This document shows positions 7,816-15,492 of a stretch of DNA of 18,696 nt, in pieces. Source of the DNA: CAYTNY01 sp964439215 (GTDB lineage Bacteria; Oederibacteriota; PGYV01; CAYTNY01). Every line of letters starts with the position of its first letter. The stretch's first letter is position 1. A program made the translations under genes and the position numbers. The notes below the pieces were generated by a model. That model saw nothing but the letters and a program-made list of their open reading frames with translations. It ran no database searches and had not been told where the DNA came from. The DNA is taken from positions 1 through 18,696 of the forward strand of contig CAYTNY010000045.1 in assembly GCA_964439215.1 (NCBI GenBank), read 5' to 3'.

Positions 7816-8793
7816 ATGGCGGGTCTTTATGTAATGAAAGTAAAGCCGATATTAAAGCAGAAGATATGGGGCGGCGGAAAACTGAACGAGCTCCCCGGCA
7901 TAAAGGGAAGCGATATAGGAGAGGCATGGTTTTTTGCCGATCAGCCTGAAAATAATTCAATAATATCAAACGGCAGGCTTAAAGGGTCTTTTCTGCGCGA
8001 TGTGATGAAAAAACATGCGACTGCAATGCTGGGAAGAAAGCTTGCGGTGAAATACCGCGGGATATTTCCGATTCTGGTGAAATTTATGTATGCTTCCGAC
8101 AAACTTTCGGTTCAGGTGCATCCTGATGATTCAACGGCAAAACAGTTTCATGCGGGAACCGGGAAAACGGAAATGTGGTATATAATGTCGTCAGAAGCGG
8201 ACTCATACGTATTAATGGGATTTAAGGATAAAATAAGCAGGAAACAGATAAGAGAAAAGATAAAAAAGAATACTCTGCAGCATGCAATGAAAAAATACAG
8301 GACAAAACCGGGAGAAGTATATTACATACCAGCGGGGACGCTGCATGCACTCGGGCCGGGGAATATGCTTCTGGAAATACAGCAGAATTCGGACATAACT
8401 TTCAGGCTTTACGACTGGGGCCGGATAAACCTGGAAACAAACAGGCAGCTTCACATAGAGGAAGGGCTTGATGTTCTGAAAAATCTTAAGAAAGCGGGAA
8501 AAATAAGGCTGAAAAACAAACAGCTAAATGAAGGTGTTATGAAAAGCAAAATGATTTCAAATGAATACTTTGAATGTATCCGTCTTGCCGCAGAAAAAAA
8601 GGCATCATATGAATGCGCGGATAAAAACCCCTGCATTATAGCCGCCATAAAAGGAAAGGGAAATATAAAAACAGAAAAATGGAAAAAGACTTCTTTTAAA
8701 AAAGGTGAAATAATGTTTGTCCCCTACGGGATAAGAAATTATAAAATAGAACTGCACAGCGGCGCTGAAGTAATTGCCGCGGAAATAATGTAA
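7816..8793 (+). CDS. manA: Mannose-6-phosphate isomerase, class I
   Basis: ManA interconverts fructose 6-phosphate and mannose 6-phosphate and supplies mannose for GDP-mannose and surface glycans. The 325-residue protein is the short cupin form found in Bacillus rather than the ~390-residue E. coli form. Zinc ligands are Q100 and H102 (SVQVHPDD), E119 (KTEMWY) and H177 (GTLHALG). PAGTLHALG and the FRLYDWGR stretch (196-203) are family signatures. GGAGG at 7807-7811 sits close to the chosen ATG; an in-frame ATG at residue 7 would start nearer the conserved part. A 15-base gap separates it from the SpoIID gene. Its place in an envelope cluster suggests mannose-containing polysaccharide, but no GDP-mannose genes are in view. 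Confidence 0.93.
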   Translation: MAGLYVMKVKPILKQKIWGGGKLNELPGIKGSDIGEAWFFADQPENNSIISNGRLKGSFLRDVMKKHATAMLGRKLAVKYRGIFPILVKFMYASDKLSVQVHPDDSTAKQFHAGTGKTEMWYIMSSEADSYVLMGFKDKISRKQIREKIKKNTLQHAMKKYRTKPGEVYYIPAGTLHALGPGNMLLEIQQNSDITFRLYDWGRINLETNRQLHIEEGLDVLKNLKKAGKIRLKNKQLNEGVMKSKMISNEYFECIRLAAEKKASYECADKNPCIIAAIKGKGNIKTEKWKKTSFKKGEIMFVPYGIRNYKIELHSGAEVIAAEIM

Positions 8794-8810
8794 AAAAAGC
8801 AGGTGGTTTT

Positions 8811-11450
8811 ATGAGATTGAAATTAATGCTGTTTGTATATGTAATGCTAATAATCATGAGAGGTGCGGTGATGGCCGGAGACGGTGTTTTTAAAAAGGTT
8901 CTGGATAACGGATTGACGGTGATAATTGAGGAAAACAGAACGGTTCCTGTTGCGGCCGTGAATTTCTGGCTGAAAGCCGGATCTGTATTTGAAGATGAAA
9001 ATGAAAAAGGCATGATGCATTTCATAGAACATATGCTTTTTAAGGGGACCGAAAAAAGAGGACTGGGGATAATAGACAAAGAAATAAAAGAAATGGGCGG
9101 ATATAATAATGCTTTTACGTCCTATGACGCTACAAATTATATTATAGTAATGCCGTCGGAAAACATTCTTAAAGCGATTGAAATACAGTATGATGCGCTT
9201 ACGGCCTCGGTTTTTGATAAAGAAGAGCTGGAAAAAGAAAGAGAGGTAATACTTACGGAGCTGCACAGAGGAAAAGACAGTCCTTACAACATGCTATGGC
9301 AGAATTTTATGAAACTGGCGTTTGACGAAAAGTATTCCCATCCTATTATCGGTTATGAACACCTGATAAAAAGATATACACGGCCGCAGATAATGAATTT
9401 CTGGAAAAAATATTATCTTCCTCAGAATCTTGTTGTTGTTGTATCCGGAGATGTGGATGCGGAGAAGGTATATGCGAAGATCAAAGAAACATTTGGAAAA
9501 ATACCGAAGAAGGGCAGAGCGGTTGACATTGCCGTACCCGGAGATGAAAATGAAATTTTCACAAGAGGCATTAAGTTCGGGAAGTTCAGCGGAAATATTC
9601 ACAGCAGATATTTTGCTGTTGGTTTCAGGATACCGGATGCTTTATCCGAAGATATACCCAAACTTGAGGTGCTGGCCAGAGTTCTGGGAGGGACAGAAAG
9701 CTCTGTGCTGTATAAGAGAGTTAAGGAAGAAGACCAGCTTGTGGATGATGTAAGCGCGGACATATTTTCGGGAAAGTTCGGCGGGGTTTTTATGATAAAC
9801 GGAGCGGTAAGAAAAAATAAATTCGGAAAAACAATAAAAACAATATTTGAAGAGGCCGAGAGGCTCAAAAGAGACGGAATACAGCCCGCGGAGATACAGA
9901 GAGTAAAAGCGGACATTGTAAGAGAGGAAGAAAAAGAAAAAATGAAAGTTGAAAACGCCGCCATGAACCTAGGCCATTATGAAACTCTGGGAGACTACAG
10001 GCTGTACCGGGAATATTTTGAGGCGCTTAAAAGAGTTATTGATCAGGATCTTGAAGCGGTTTTGGAAAAATATATACATACGGATAATTTAACCGTGTGT
10101 GTTTATTATCCGGAGAGTGCGGAAAAAGAATTTGAGAAGTATAAAAAAACAGAGCATATAAAAGAACTGGCGGCGGTCGGGGGAGAAAAAATCAAAGGTT
10201 CTCCGGAAGGTGTGTCCGTAACAGCTCTTGCGAACGGTATTCCGCTGATTTACAAGAAAGTGGACGATACAGATATTGTTGCCGCGAATTTTATATTTAA
10301 AGGCGGAATGGCCTACGAAGGAGTTAATTCAGGATACTATAAAGGGATAACGAACCTTATGGTTGAAACCATGATGAAAGGAACGCGCAGTATGGATGCC
10401 GAAGAAGTTGCGGAAAAAATTGATGAACTGGGAGCGGTTATAGACAGCGATATAAAAAAAGATTTTTATGGATGGGATATTGAGGTTCTCAGAAATAATT
10501 TCAGCCCGGCGGCCGGGCTTTTGTCGGAGATAATACGGGAACCGGCGCTTAAACTGTCGGAAATAAGAAAAGAAAAAACGGATATAAAGAACAGAATAAA
10601 AAGAAGAAAGGACAATCCGGCTTCTCATGTCTCAAAATTATTCAACGAGCTTCTGTTTGAATGGCACCATTATGGCTTCCCCGTGACCGGCGAAGAGGCG
10701 ACAGTCAACCGTATTCCGTCCAGAGTGCTCAGGCAGCACCACAGGACCTATGTGGATCCCGCCAATATGATGATATCGGTTGTGGGGAACATAGAGCTTG
10801 AAAAGGTGAAAAATATCTTAAATGAACATTTTGGAAAATGGAAAAAGGGCAGAGAGCAGAATTTCCACATGCCCGTTAAAATAACCAGAGCAAAAAAATA
10901 CAGGCGGGAGGAGACAGAAAAAGAACAGGTGCATGTGATGCTGGGGTTCCCGGGGCCGTCCATGAGAAGCAGCGATTATACCGCATTCAGAGTGCTTAAT
11001 ACAATATTAAGCGGGGGGATGGATTCAAGGCTTTTTACCGAAATAAGAGAAAAAAGAAATTTATGCTACAGCATATATTCTTCATTTGACAGGACAATGG
11101 AACGCGGGGCTTTCAGGATATACGGAGCAACTGCTCCTGAAAACGAAGAAAAACTGATTGATGAGATCCTTAACGTACTCCGGGACATTAAGAAAAACGG
11201 AGTTGAGAAAAAAGAAGTGCGGACCGCAAAGGCATATATAAACGGAATGTATAAGATAGGTTTTCAGGATTATGGAGCGCAGGCGGATGCATACCTGAAT
11301 TATGAATTATTTGGCCTTGGAGCGGGCAAAGTGGACAGTTTCCCCGGAGATATCAAAAAAGTTGCGCAGGATGATGTTGCGGCAGTAATAAAAAAATATA
11401 TAGACATAAAAAATTACACACTGGCGGTTGTAGGGCCGAAAAAGAAATAA
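8811..11450 (+). CDS. Fused M16 family zinc metallopeptidase, secreted
   Basis: This 879-residue exported protein contains two M16 (pitrilysin-like) halves. After a signal sequence (about 1-22), the N-terminal half has the inverted zinc motif HFIEH (H70, E73, H74) and the third ligand E150 in ILTELH, with the family spacing. The second half (from about residue 465) has lost the zinc motif; the equivalent place reads NLMVET (515-520). It does carry the arginine/tyrosine signature, REKRNLCYSIY (746-756), which the first half lacks (VKEEDQLV). This is the division of labour seen between the two subunits of many bacterial M16B enzymes, here in one chain. The substrate is unknown; family members degrade peptides in the periplasm. 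AGGTGG at 8801-8806 supports the start. A strong AAGGAGGA follows its stop. Confidence 0.92.
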   Translation: MRLKLMLFVYVMLIIMRGAVMAGDGVFKKVLDNGLTVIIEENRTVPVAAVNFWLKAGSVFEDENEKGMMHFIEHMLFKGTEKRGLGIIDKEIKEMGGYNNAFTSYDATNYIIVMPSENILKAIEIQYDALTASVFDKEELEKEREVILTELHRGKDSPYNMLWQNFMKLAFDEKYSHPIIGYEHLIKRYTRPQIMNFWKKYYLPQNLVVVVSGDVDAEKVYAKIKETFGKIPKKGRAVDIAVPGDENEIFTRGIKFGKFSGNIHSRYFAVGFRIPDALSEDIPKLEVLARVLGGTESSVLYKRVKEEDQLVDDVSADIFSGKFGGVFMINGAVRKNKFGKTIKTIFEEAERLKRDGIQPAEIQRVKADIVREEEKEKMKVENAAMNLGHYETLGDYRLYREYFEALKRVIDQDLEAVLEKYIHTDNLTVCVYYPESAEKEFEKYKKTEHIKELAAVGGEKIKGSPEGVSVTALANGIPLIYKKVDDTDIVAANFIFKGGMAYEGVNSGYYKGITNLMVETMMKGTRSMDAEEVAEKIDELGAVIDSDIKKDFYGWDIEVLRNNFSPAAGLLSEIIREPALKLSEIRKEKTDIKNRIKRRKDNPASHVSKLFNELLFEWHHYGFPVTGEEATVNRIPSRVLRQHHRTYVDPANMMISVVGNIELEKVKNILNEHFGKWKKGREQNFHMPVKITRAKKYRREETEKEQVHVMLGFPGPSMRSSDYTAFRVLNTILSGGMDSRLFTEIREKRNLCYSIYSSFDRTMERGAFRIYGATAPENEEKLIDEILNVLRDIKKNGVEKKEVRTAKAYINGMYKIGFQDYGAQADAYLNYELFGLGAGKVDSFPGDIKKVAQDDVAAVIKKYIDIKNYTLAVVGPKKK

Positions 11451-11462
11451 GGAGGAGCTTTT

Positions 11463-11885
11463 ATGATAAAAATAAAACAGCTTACACATGAAAACTTCAG
11501 GCCGTACGGCGGAATTCTTGAGCCTGAGGATAAGTCGGATGTTTTTACGGTGCTGTGCGGGGATGAAAACGCAAAAGGATGGAGAATCGGTTATGTGATA
11601 CTGGGCCCGGATAAAGTGAAAAGCCTTGAGGCTCATCCCGGGTCTTTTGAAACATTTGAGCCTGTTTCGGGTGTTTCTGTAATACTTGCTGCGCCGGAGA
11701 AAGAACCCGAAAAAATAGAGGCATTTCTTCTTGATAAAAGCGTTCTTATAAACAAAAACATCTGGCACGCTGTAAGAGTACTGTCAGGCAAAGCTGAAAT
11801 AAAAGTAGTTGAAAATTTCAAGGTGGATTCTGTTTACCATGATTTAAAAAATCCGGTTGATGTCGGTTTTTCAGAGGAACAATGA
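11463..11885 (+). CDS. Ureidoglycolate lyase (AllA)-like cupin protein
   Basis: The 140-residue protein has the short cupin pattern of the AllA/ureidoglycolate lyase family: LTHENFRPYGG near the N-terminus, AHPGSFETFEPV (57-68) as the first metal-site-like block, and INKNIWHAVRVLSG (96-109) as the block that includes the conserved W100 and H101. Ureidoglycolate lyase releases urea and glyoxylate, but no allantoin-catabolism genes are nearby and the protein is shorter than the ~160-residue classical enzyme, so the substrate is likely different or unknown. The start has an excellent ribosome site (AAGGAGGA at 11449-11456). Its stop overlaps the PAP2 gene start (ATGA), so it belongs with the PAP2 and RuBisCO-like genes. 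The fold assignment is moderate; the reaction is not established. Confidence 0.66.
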   Translation: MIKIKQLTHENFRPYGGILEPEDKSDVFTVLCGDENAKGWRIGYVILGPDKVKSLEAHPGSFETFEPVSGVSVILAAPEKEPEKIEAFLLDKSVLINKNIWHAVRVLSGKAEIKVVENFKVDSVYHDLKNPVDVGFSEEQ

Positions 11886-13315
11886 TCAGAAAAAAAATAT
11901 TAAGTTATTCCTTTTATATACTGATCCCTGTTGTTTTTTCCGTTCCGTTCTGGGTTTTTAATATTGATATAGAGCTTCAGAAGATGCTCTATAGGGACGG
12001 CCGGTGGGTTTTGGGGTCGGATCCCGCGGTGAAGTTTCTTTATAAATACGGTACACTGCCCGGAATTTTTCTGGGGATAGGCGCTGTAATCGCGTTTATC
12101 CTTTCTTTTTTCTGTTCCGGGTTTGCCGGGCACAGAAAAAAAGCGGTAATTATAATAATTGCGTCTGTTCTGGGGCCGATTCTTTTTGTGAACGCTGTTT
12201 TTAAGAGTTATTACGGAAGGCCGAGGCCCCGGGAAGTAAAGGAACTTGGCGGGAACAGGGAATTTAAACCTGTTCTTGTTCCGGGCAGGCCCGGGGAGGG
12301 AAATTCGTTTCCCAGCGGCCATGCTTCAGCGGGGTTTATGTTAATGTCGCTTTATTTTGCTCTCGGCAGGAGACGTTCTAAAACCGCTGTTTTTATGCTG
12401 GCCGCAGGCGGAGTGTACGGCACCATGATAGGCGCGGCCAGAATGGCGCAGGGCGGGCATTTTGCCTCGGATGTTTTATGGGCGGGGGTATTTGTGGTTC
12501 TTGCCTCAAGAATTGCACGTGACGTTTCCGGGTCGTTTTTGTCTTTTTTTGAGAAACGGTCAAAAGGAGGCAGAACAGCTGCTTTTGCTGCGGGTTTATT
12601 TCTGCTGTCAGCCGCCGCCGCGGCATTCCTGCTATCAAAACCTTATCACGGGCAAGGGTCATATAAAAGCGCATGTGCGGGGGATAAAGAATATATTTTT
12701 GACCTGAATGCAGAAGAAGCTGATATTATTTTTACCGGGTCAAATGACGGATATATTCTGGTTGAAGCAGAAGCGGATGGATTCGGCGCAGGCAGCAGCG
12801 AATTTAAGGATTCATTTAAAAGCGAGTGCGGGAAGCAGGGCTTTTTAAAAGCGGAATATGAATTCGGCAAAAAAGGTTTTTTTGCGGAATTTTCCGCGGT
12901 TATAAAGGTTTATCTGCCTGACGGGGTCCGGGGAGCCGTAAATGTTAAAACAGGAAGAGGAATTATAAAAATAAGGAAAGGAACGGTCCCGGAAAAAATC
13001 AATGTTGTATCCGGGAGCGGAAATATTTATTTTGAACCGGATAGTGCGGCAGAAATAAAAACAGCTGAACTTAAAACGGAAAAAGGCAATATACGCTTTG
13101 CGCCCGGACCGGATACCGGATTTGCGGAAAATGCGGTTATCAGGCTCAATGCGGCAAAAGGACATGTGTTTTTTGCATCCCGGGGCGCGGCTTTCAGGGA
13201 GATTGACGGGAAACACGAAGGAGCAAAAGAACTGAAATTTATAAGCACTGTAAAGGACGGGCCCGGTATGTACATATATTCCGGGAAGGGCCTTAAAGTA
13301 AAGGAGAAGAAATGA
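11882..13315 (+). CDS. PAP2 membrane phosphatase with C-terminal beta-rich domain
   Basis: Residues 1-252 form a PAP2 (type 2 phosphatidic acid phosphatase) membrane enzyme with about seven transmembrane segments. The catalytic motifs are complete: K108-X6-R115-P116, PSGH (144-147) and R187-X5-H193. Basic loops (82-88, 161-167, 209-231) fit the positive-inside rule and place all three motifs on the periplasmic side. Substrates in this family are lipid phosphates such as phosphatidic acid, undecaprenyl diphosphate or lipid A phosphates. After the last segment (232-252) a domain of about 225 residues faces the periplasm. It is rich in short strands with SGSGNIYF, TEKGNIRF and AAKGHVFF repeats, resembling DUF4097/adhesin-type beta-helix domains. 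This fusion is unusual. Start and stop both overlap neighbours by four bases. Lipid A or undecaprenyl phosphate is the likeliest substrate given the LPS context, but this is inference. Confidence 0.85.
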   Translation: MIRKKILSYSFYILIPVVFSVPFWVFNIDIELQKMLYRDGRWVLGSDPAVKFLYKYGTLPGIFLGIGAVIAFILSFFCSGFAGHRKKAVIIIIASVLGPILFVNAVFKSYYGRPRPREVKELGGNREFKPVLVPGRPGEGNSFPSGHASAGFMLMSLYFALGRRRSKTAVFMLAAGGVYGTMIGAARMAQGGHFASDVLWAGVFVVLASRIARDVSGSFLSFFEKRSKGGRTAAFAAGLFLLSAAAAAFLLSKPYHGQGSYKSACAGDKEYIFDLNAEEADIIFTGSNDGYILVEAEADGFGAGSSEFKDSFKSECGKQGFLKAEYEFGKKGFFAEFSAVIKVYLPDGVRGAVNVKTGRGIIKIRKGTVPEKINVVSGSGNIYFEPDSAAEIKTAELKTEKGNIRFAPGPDTGFAENAVIRLNAAKGHVFFASRGAAFREIDGKHEGAKELKFISTVKDGPGMYIYSGKGLKVKEKK

Positions 13316-14559
13316 GCGGAATCATAAGAGCTTCGTATTATATAGAAACGCCTTATCAGCCTGAAAAGATGGCGGAGCTGATGGCAAAAATGCAGTCAGC
13401 CGGAACCTGGAGCAGAGTGAAAGGGGAGGATGATAAAAAGATGGAGCCTTTTGCGGCAAAGGTTGCGGGCATTGAAAAGACGGGTGAAACCGATTTATGC
13501 CGCCTTCCTACCAGGGACAGGCATAAGGGCCCGTATAATTGTGTCAATGTTGATATTGATTTTCCGGCCGGCAATATAGGGCCTAATATTGCGCTTGTCC
13601 TGACAACTGCCGCAGGCGAGATCTTTGACCTGATGGAACTTACGGCAGTGAAGCTTAAAAATCTGATATTTCCGGATGAATTTCTGAATCATTTTCCGGG
13701 GCCGGGTTTCGGAATAAACGGGTCAAGGGAGGCGGCGAAAGCATATGACCGCCCCTTATTCGGCGCGATAACAAAACCCTGCGTCGGGCTCACGCCGGAT
13801 GAAATAGCATTCCTTGCAGGGCAGGCTGCGCTTGCGGGCGCTGATTTTATAAAAGACGATGAGCTGCTTGGCGATCCTTTGTACAACCGCATTGAAGACA
13901 GGGCCAAGGCAGTATGTGCGGCTTTAAAAGAAGCGGAACAGAAAACAGGAAAGCCCTGTATGTATGCGTTTAATGTCACGGATGATCCGGATAAAGTGAT
14001 TAAAAATCATGATATTGCGGTTAAAAACGGGGCAAAGGCGGTTCTGTTCAATGTCGCGGCGGGCGGGTTCAATACATTAAAGATGCTTGCGGAACATACC
14101 CGGGTGCCCATACACTGCCACAGGGATTTTGCGGTTGCTTCCATACGCAGCCCGTATCTGGGAATAAGCCCCCGCGTATTTACAAAGATAACCAGAATGT
14201 GCGGCGGCGACCAGCTTCAGGTCGGCGGAATTGACGGATACATATATGAAACAGATGATGAGATTCTCGAAAGCTTTGAGGTTTGCACGGAGGAAACGGG
14301 AAGCATAGCTCCGGCTCTTCCCGTTTCATCGGGCGGTATGTGGGCGGGCAAACTGCCGGTTAATATAAGAAGGATAGGCGGATTGGATTTTATGTTTTTG
14401 TGCGGCGGCGGAGTATTCGGGCATCCTGACGGAGGATATGCAGGGATGAGAAGCCTTTTTGCCGCTTATGAAGCTTACAAAAAAGGAATGAAACTTGAAG
14501 ATTCCGGCGACAGACATCTTAAAAGGGCTGTTGAAGAATTTGGAAATGTGGTATATTAA
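13312..14559 (+). CDS. RuBisCO-like protein (form IV), not a carboxylase
   Basis: This 415-residue protein has the RuBisCO large-chain plan. Aligned by eye to plant RuBisCO, it keeps the first catalytic lysine (K155 for K175), the carbamylated lysine and metal ligands (K181, D183, E184 in FIKDDE), H270-R271, S340 and the phosphate-binding GGGVFGHPDGG (365-375). It lacks others needed for CO2 fixation: K177 is C157, H327 is Q303, loop-6 K334 is missing, E60 is M27 and N123 is E103. This makes it a RuBisCO-like protein that can still bind metal and enolise a substrate. The FIKDDELLGDP stretch recalls the clade that includes OiaX-type 3-oxo-isoapionate 4-phosphate enzymes; MtnW is less similar. 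No methionine-salvage or apiose genes lie nearby. RBS AAGGAGA at 13301-13307; the start overlaps the PAP2 stop. Confidence 0.9.
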   Translation: MSGIIRASYYIETPYQPEKMAELMAKMQSAGTWSRVKGEDDKKMEPFAAKVAGIEKTGETDLCRLPTRDRHKGPYNCVNVDIDFPAGNIGPNIALVLTTAAGEIFDLMELTAVKLKNLIFPDEFLNHFPGPGFGINGSREAAKAYDRPLFGAITKPCVGLTPDEIAFLAGQAALAGADFIKDDELLGDPLYNRIEDRAKAVCAALKEAEQKTGKPCMYAFNVTDDPDKVIKNHDIAVKNGAKAVLFNVAAGGFNTLKMLAEHTRVPIHCHRDFAVASIRSPYLGISPRVFTKITRMCGGDQLQVGGIDGYIYETDDEILESFEVCTEETGSIAPALPVSSGGMWAGKLPVNIRRIGGLDFMFLCGGGVFGHPDGGYAGMRSLFAAYEAYKKGMKLEDSGDRHLKRAVEEFGNVVY

Positions 14560-14603
14560 ATTTAAACCTAAAAAATGTTTTTTATGGAAACAGGAGGTAT
14601 ATT

Positions 14604-15011
14604 TTGTTTTGTCGCCATTGCGGAAAAAAAATAGAGGATGATTCTAAATTCTGCAGATACTGCGGGGGGAGCGTAACCGTGTCTGCGGGAAATAAGGAAG
14701 AACAGGGAACTGCTGTAGAGGAAGGTGTTTCAGTAAACGGCGTGAAAATGTCAAAACAGGATTCCGTGGAGGAAGATGAAACTTTTCTGGAAACCCCGGT
14801 TGAATCCTACAGAAAGGTAAAATTAACGCCGGCAATGCAGCGGAAAATAGAGGACCAGAAAAGGGAAGACGCAAAAAAAGACGCTGTGAACCGCAAACTG
14901 AGAAAAGCGGTTGTCAGAAATATCATGGCGAGGAAAAAAGAAGAGGAAATAAACAAAACAGGAAATACTCATGTGGATATGTATAAGAGACATCTGAAAG
15001 AAAACAAATAA
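14604..15011 (+). CDS. Zinc-ribbon protein with charged helical tail, TTG start
   Basis: The 135-residue protein begins with a compact zinc ribbon, FCRHCG then FCRYCG (C3, C6, C17, C20), of the short zinc_ribbon_2 type found at the N-termini of many bacterial proteins of unknown role. A low-complexity acidic linker follows (30-68), then a very basic, probably helical region (69-135). It has no membrane segment and should be cytoplasmic. The start is TTG at 14604, chosen because AGGAGGT at 14592-14598 lies five bases before it and the first Cys falls at residue 3; no in-frame ATG exists upstream before the 44-base gap, the largest in the cluster. Function is unknown. Binding of protein or nucleic acid is possible. 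Confidence 0.78.
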   Translation: MFCRHCGKKIEDDSKFCRYCGGSVTVSAGNKEEQGTAVEEGVSVNGVKMSKQDSVEEDETFLETPVESYRKVKLTPAMQRKIEDQKREDAKKDAVNRKLRKAVVRNIMARKKEEEINKTGNTHVDMYKRHLKENK

Positions 15012-15021
15012 GGAGGGGAAA

Positions 15022-15489
15022 ATGAGAATTGTTAAATCAATGCTTTTATTGGCTGTATGCGCGGGATTGTTTTTTTCCTGTTCTACTTTGGAAGGGCTTG
15101 GCCTGGAAACGCTGCCGCTTTCAAAAAGGCTTGTATCGGAGAATAAAATCATAAGACAGGCTGCTGTGGCGGAATTTACAGAGGCTGATGAGAATAAAAA
15201 AAAGAAAACAGTAATGGAAATAATAGAAATGTTTGCCGTGGAAAAGGATGAAGACAAAAGAAAACGTATGCTGTCGGTGTTGACGGATATTGACACGGGT
15301 TCTTATGCAGTAATACCGCTGCTGCGCGCCGCGGGCAGGAATGCGGATGTAACGTCTGTCGGGGGCATTGTGGATGCAGTGAAAAAAATGAAGCCATCCG
15401 CATCGGACATAAACAGAATGGGTGTTATGTTTATGGAAGGAACCGATATAATGAGGGAAATAATAAAGCATTTCATCGGAAGGTTTTAA
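15022..15489 (+). CDS. Small alpha-helical (HEAT-like) lipoprotein, first of a tandem pair
   Basis: The 155-residue protein has a lipoprotein signal with lipobox FFSC and acyl-Cys C20, followed by a short linker and alpha-helical, HEAT-like segments (about 31-155). Residues 31-124 align with residues 39-133 of the next gene product, sharing PLxKR, a conserved I/LDxGxY core (90-95) and an LLRAA/ILEAA helix. This indicates a local duplication. The helical part is probably a periplasmic protein-binding surface. The ribosome site AAGGAGG at about 15010-15016 supports the ATG. Only 10 bases separate it from the preceding gene. No known family was recognised; the helical-repeat reading is inference from sequence periodicity. 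Confidence 0.72.
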   Translation: MRIVKSMLLLAVCAGLFFSCSTLEGLGLETLPLSKRLVSENKIIRQAAVAEFTEADENKKKKTVMEIIEMFAVEKDEDKRKRMLSVLTDIDTGSYAVIPLLRAAGRNADVTSVGGIVDAVKKMKPSASDINRMGVMFMEGTDIMREIIKHFIGRF

Positions 15490-15492
15490 TTA

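Noticed and set aside
14531..14557. Internal promoter (TTGAAG and TATATT) before the TTG-start zinc-ribbon gene
   Set aside because: The spacer is only 15 bases and the -35 lies inside coding sequence; the evidence is too weak to list as a feature.
13312..14559. A true RuBisCO and hence a carbon-fixing organism
   Set aside because: Key catalytic residues are replaced or missing, and no phosphoribulokinase gene is nearby.
14567..14585. A-run/T-run palindrome in the 44-base gap as a terminator
   Set aside because: The stem is only A-T pairs with a 2-base loop and would not be stable.
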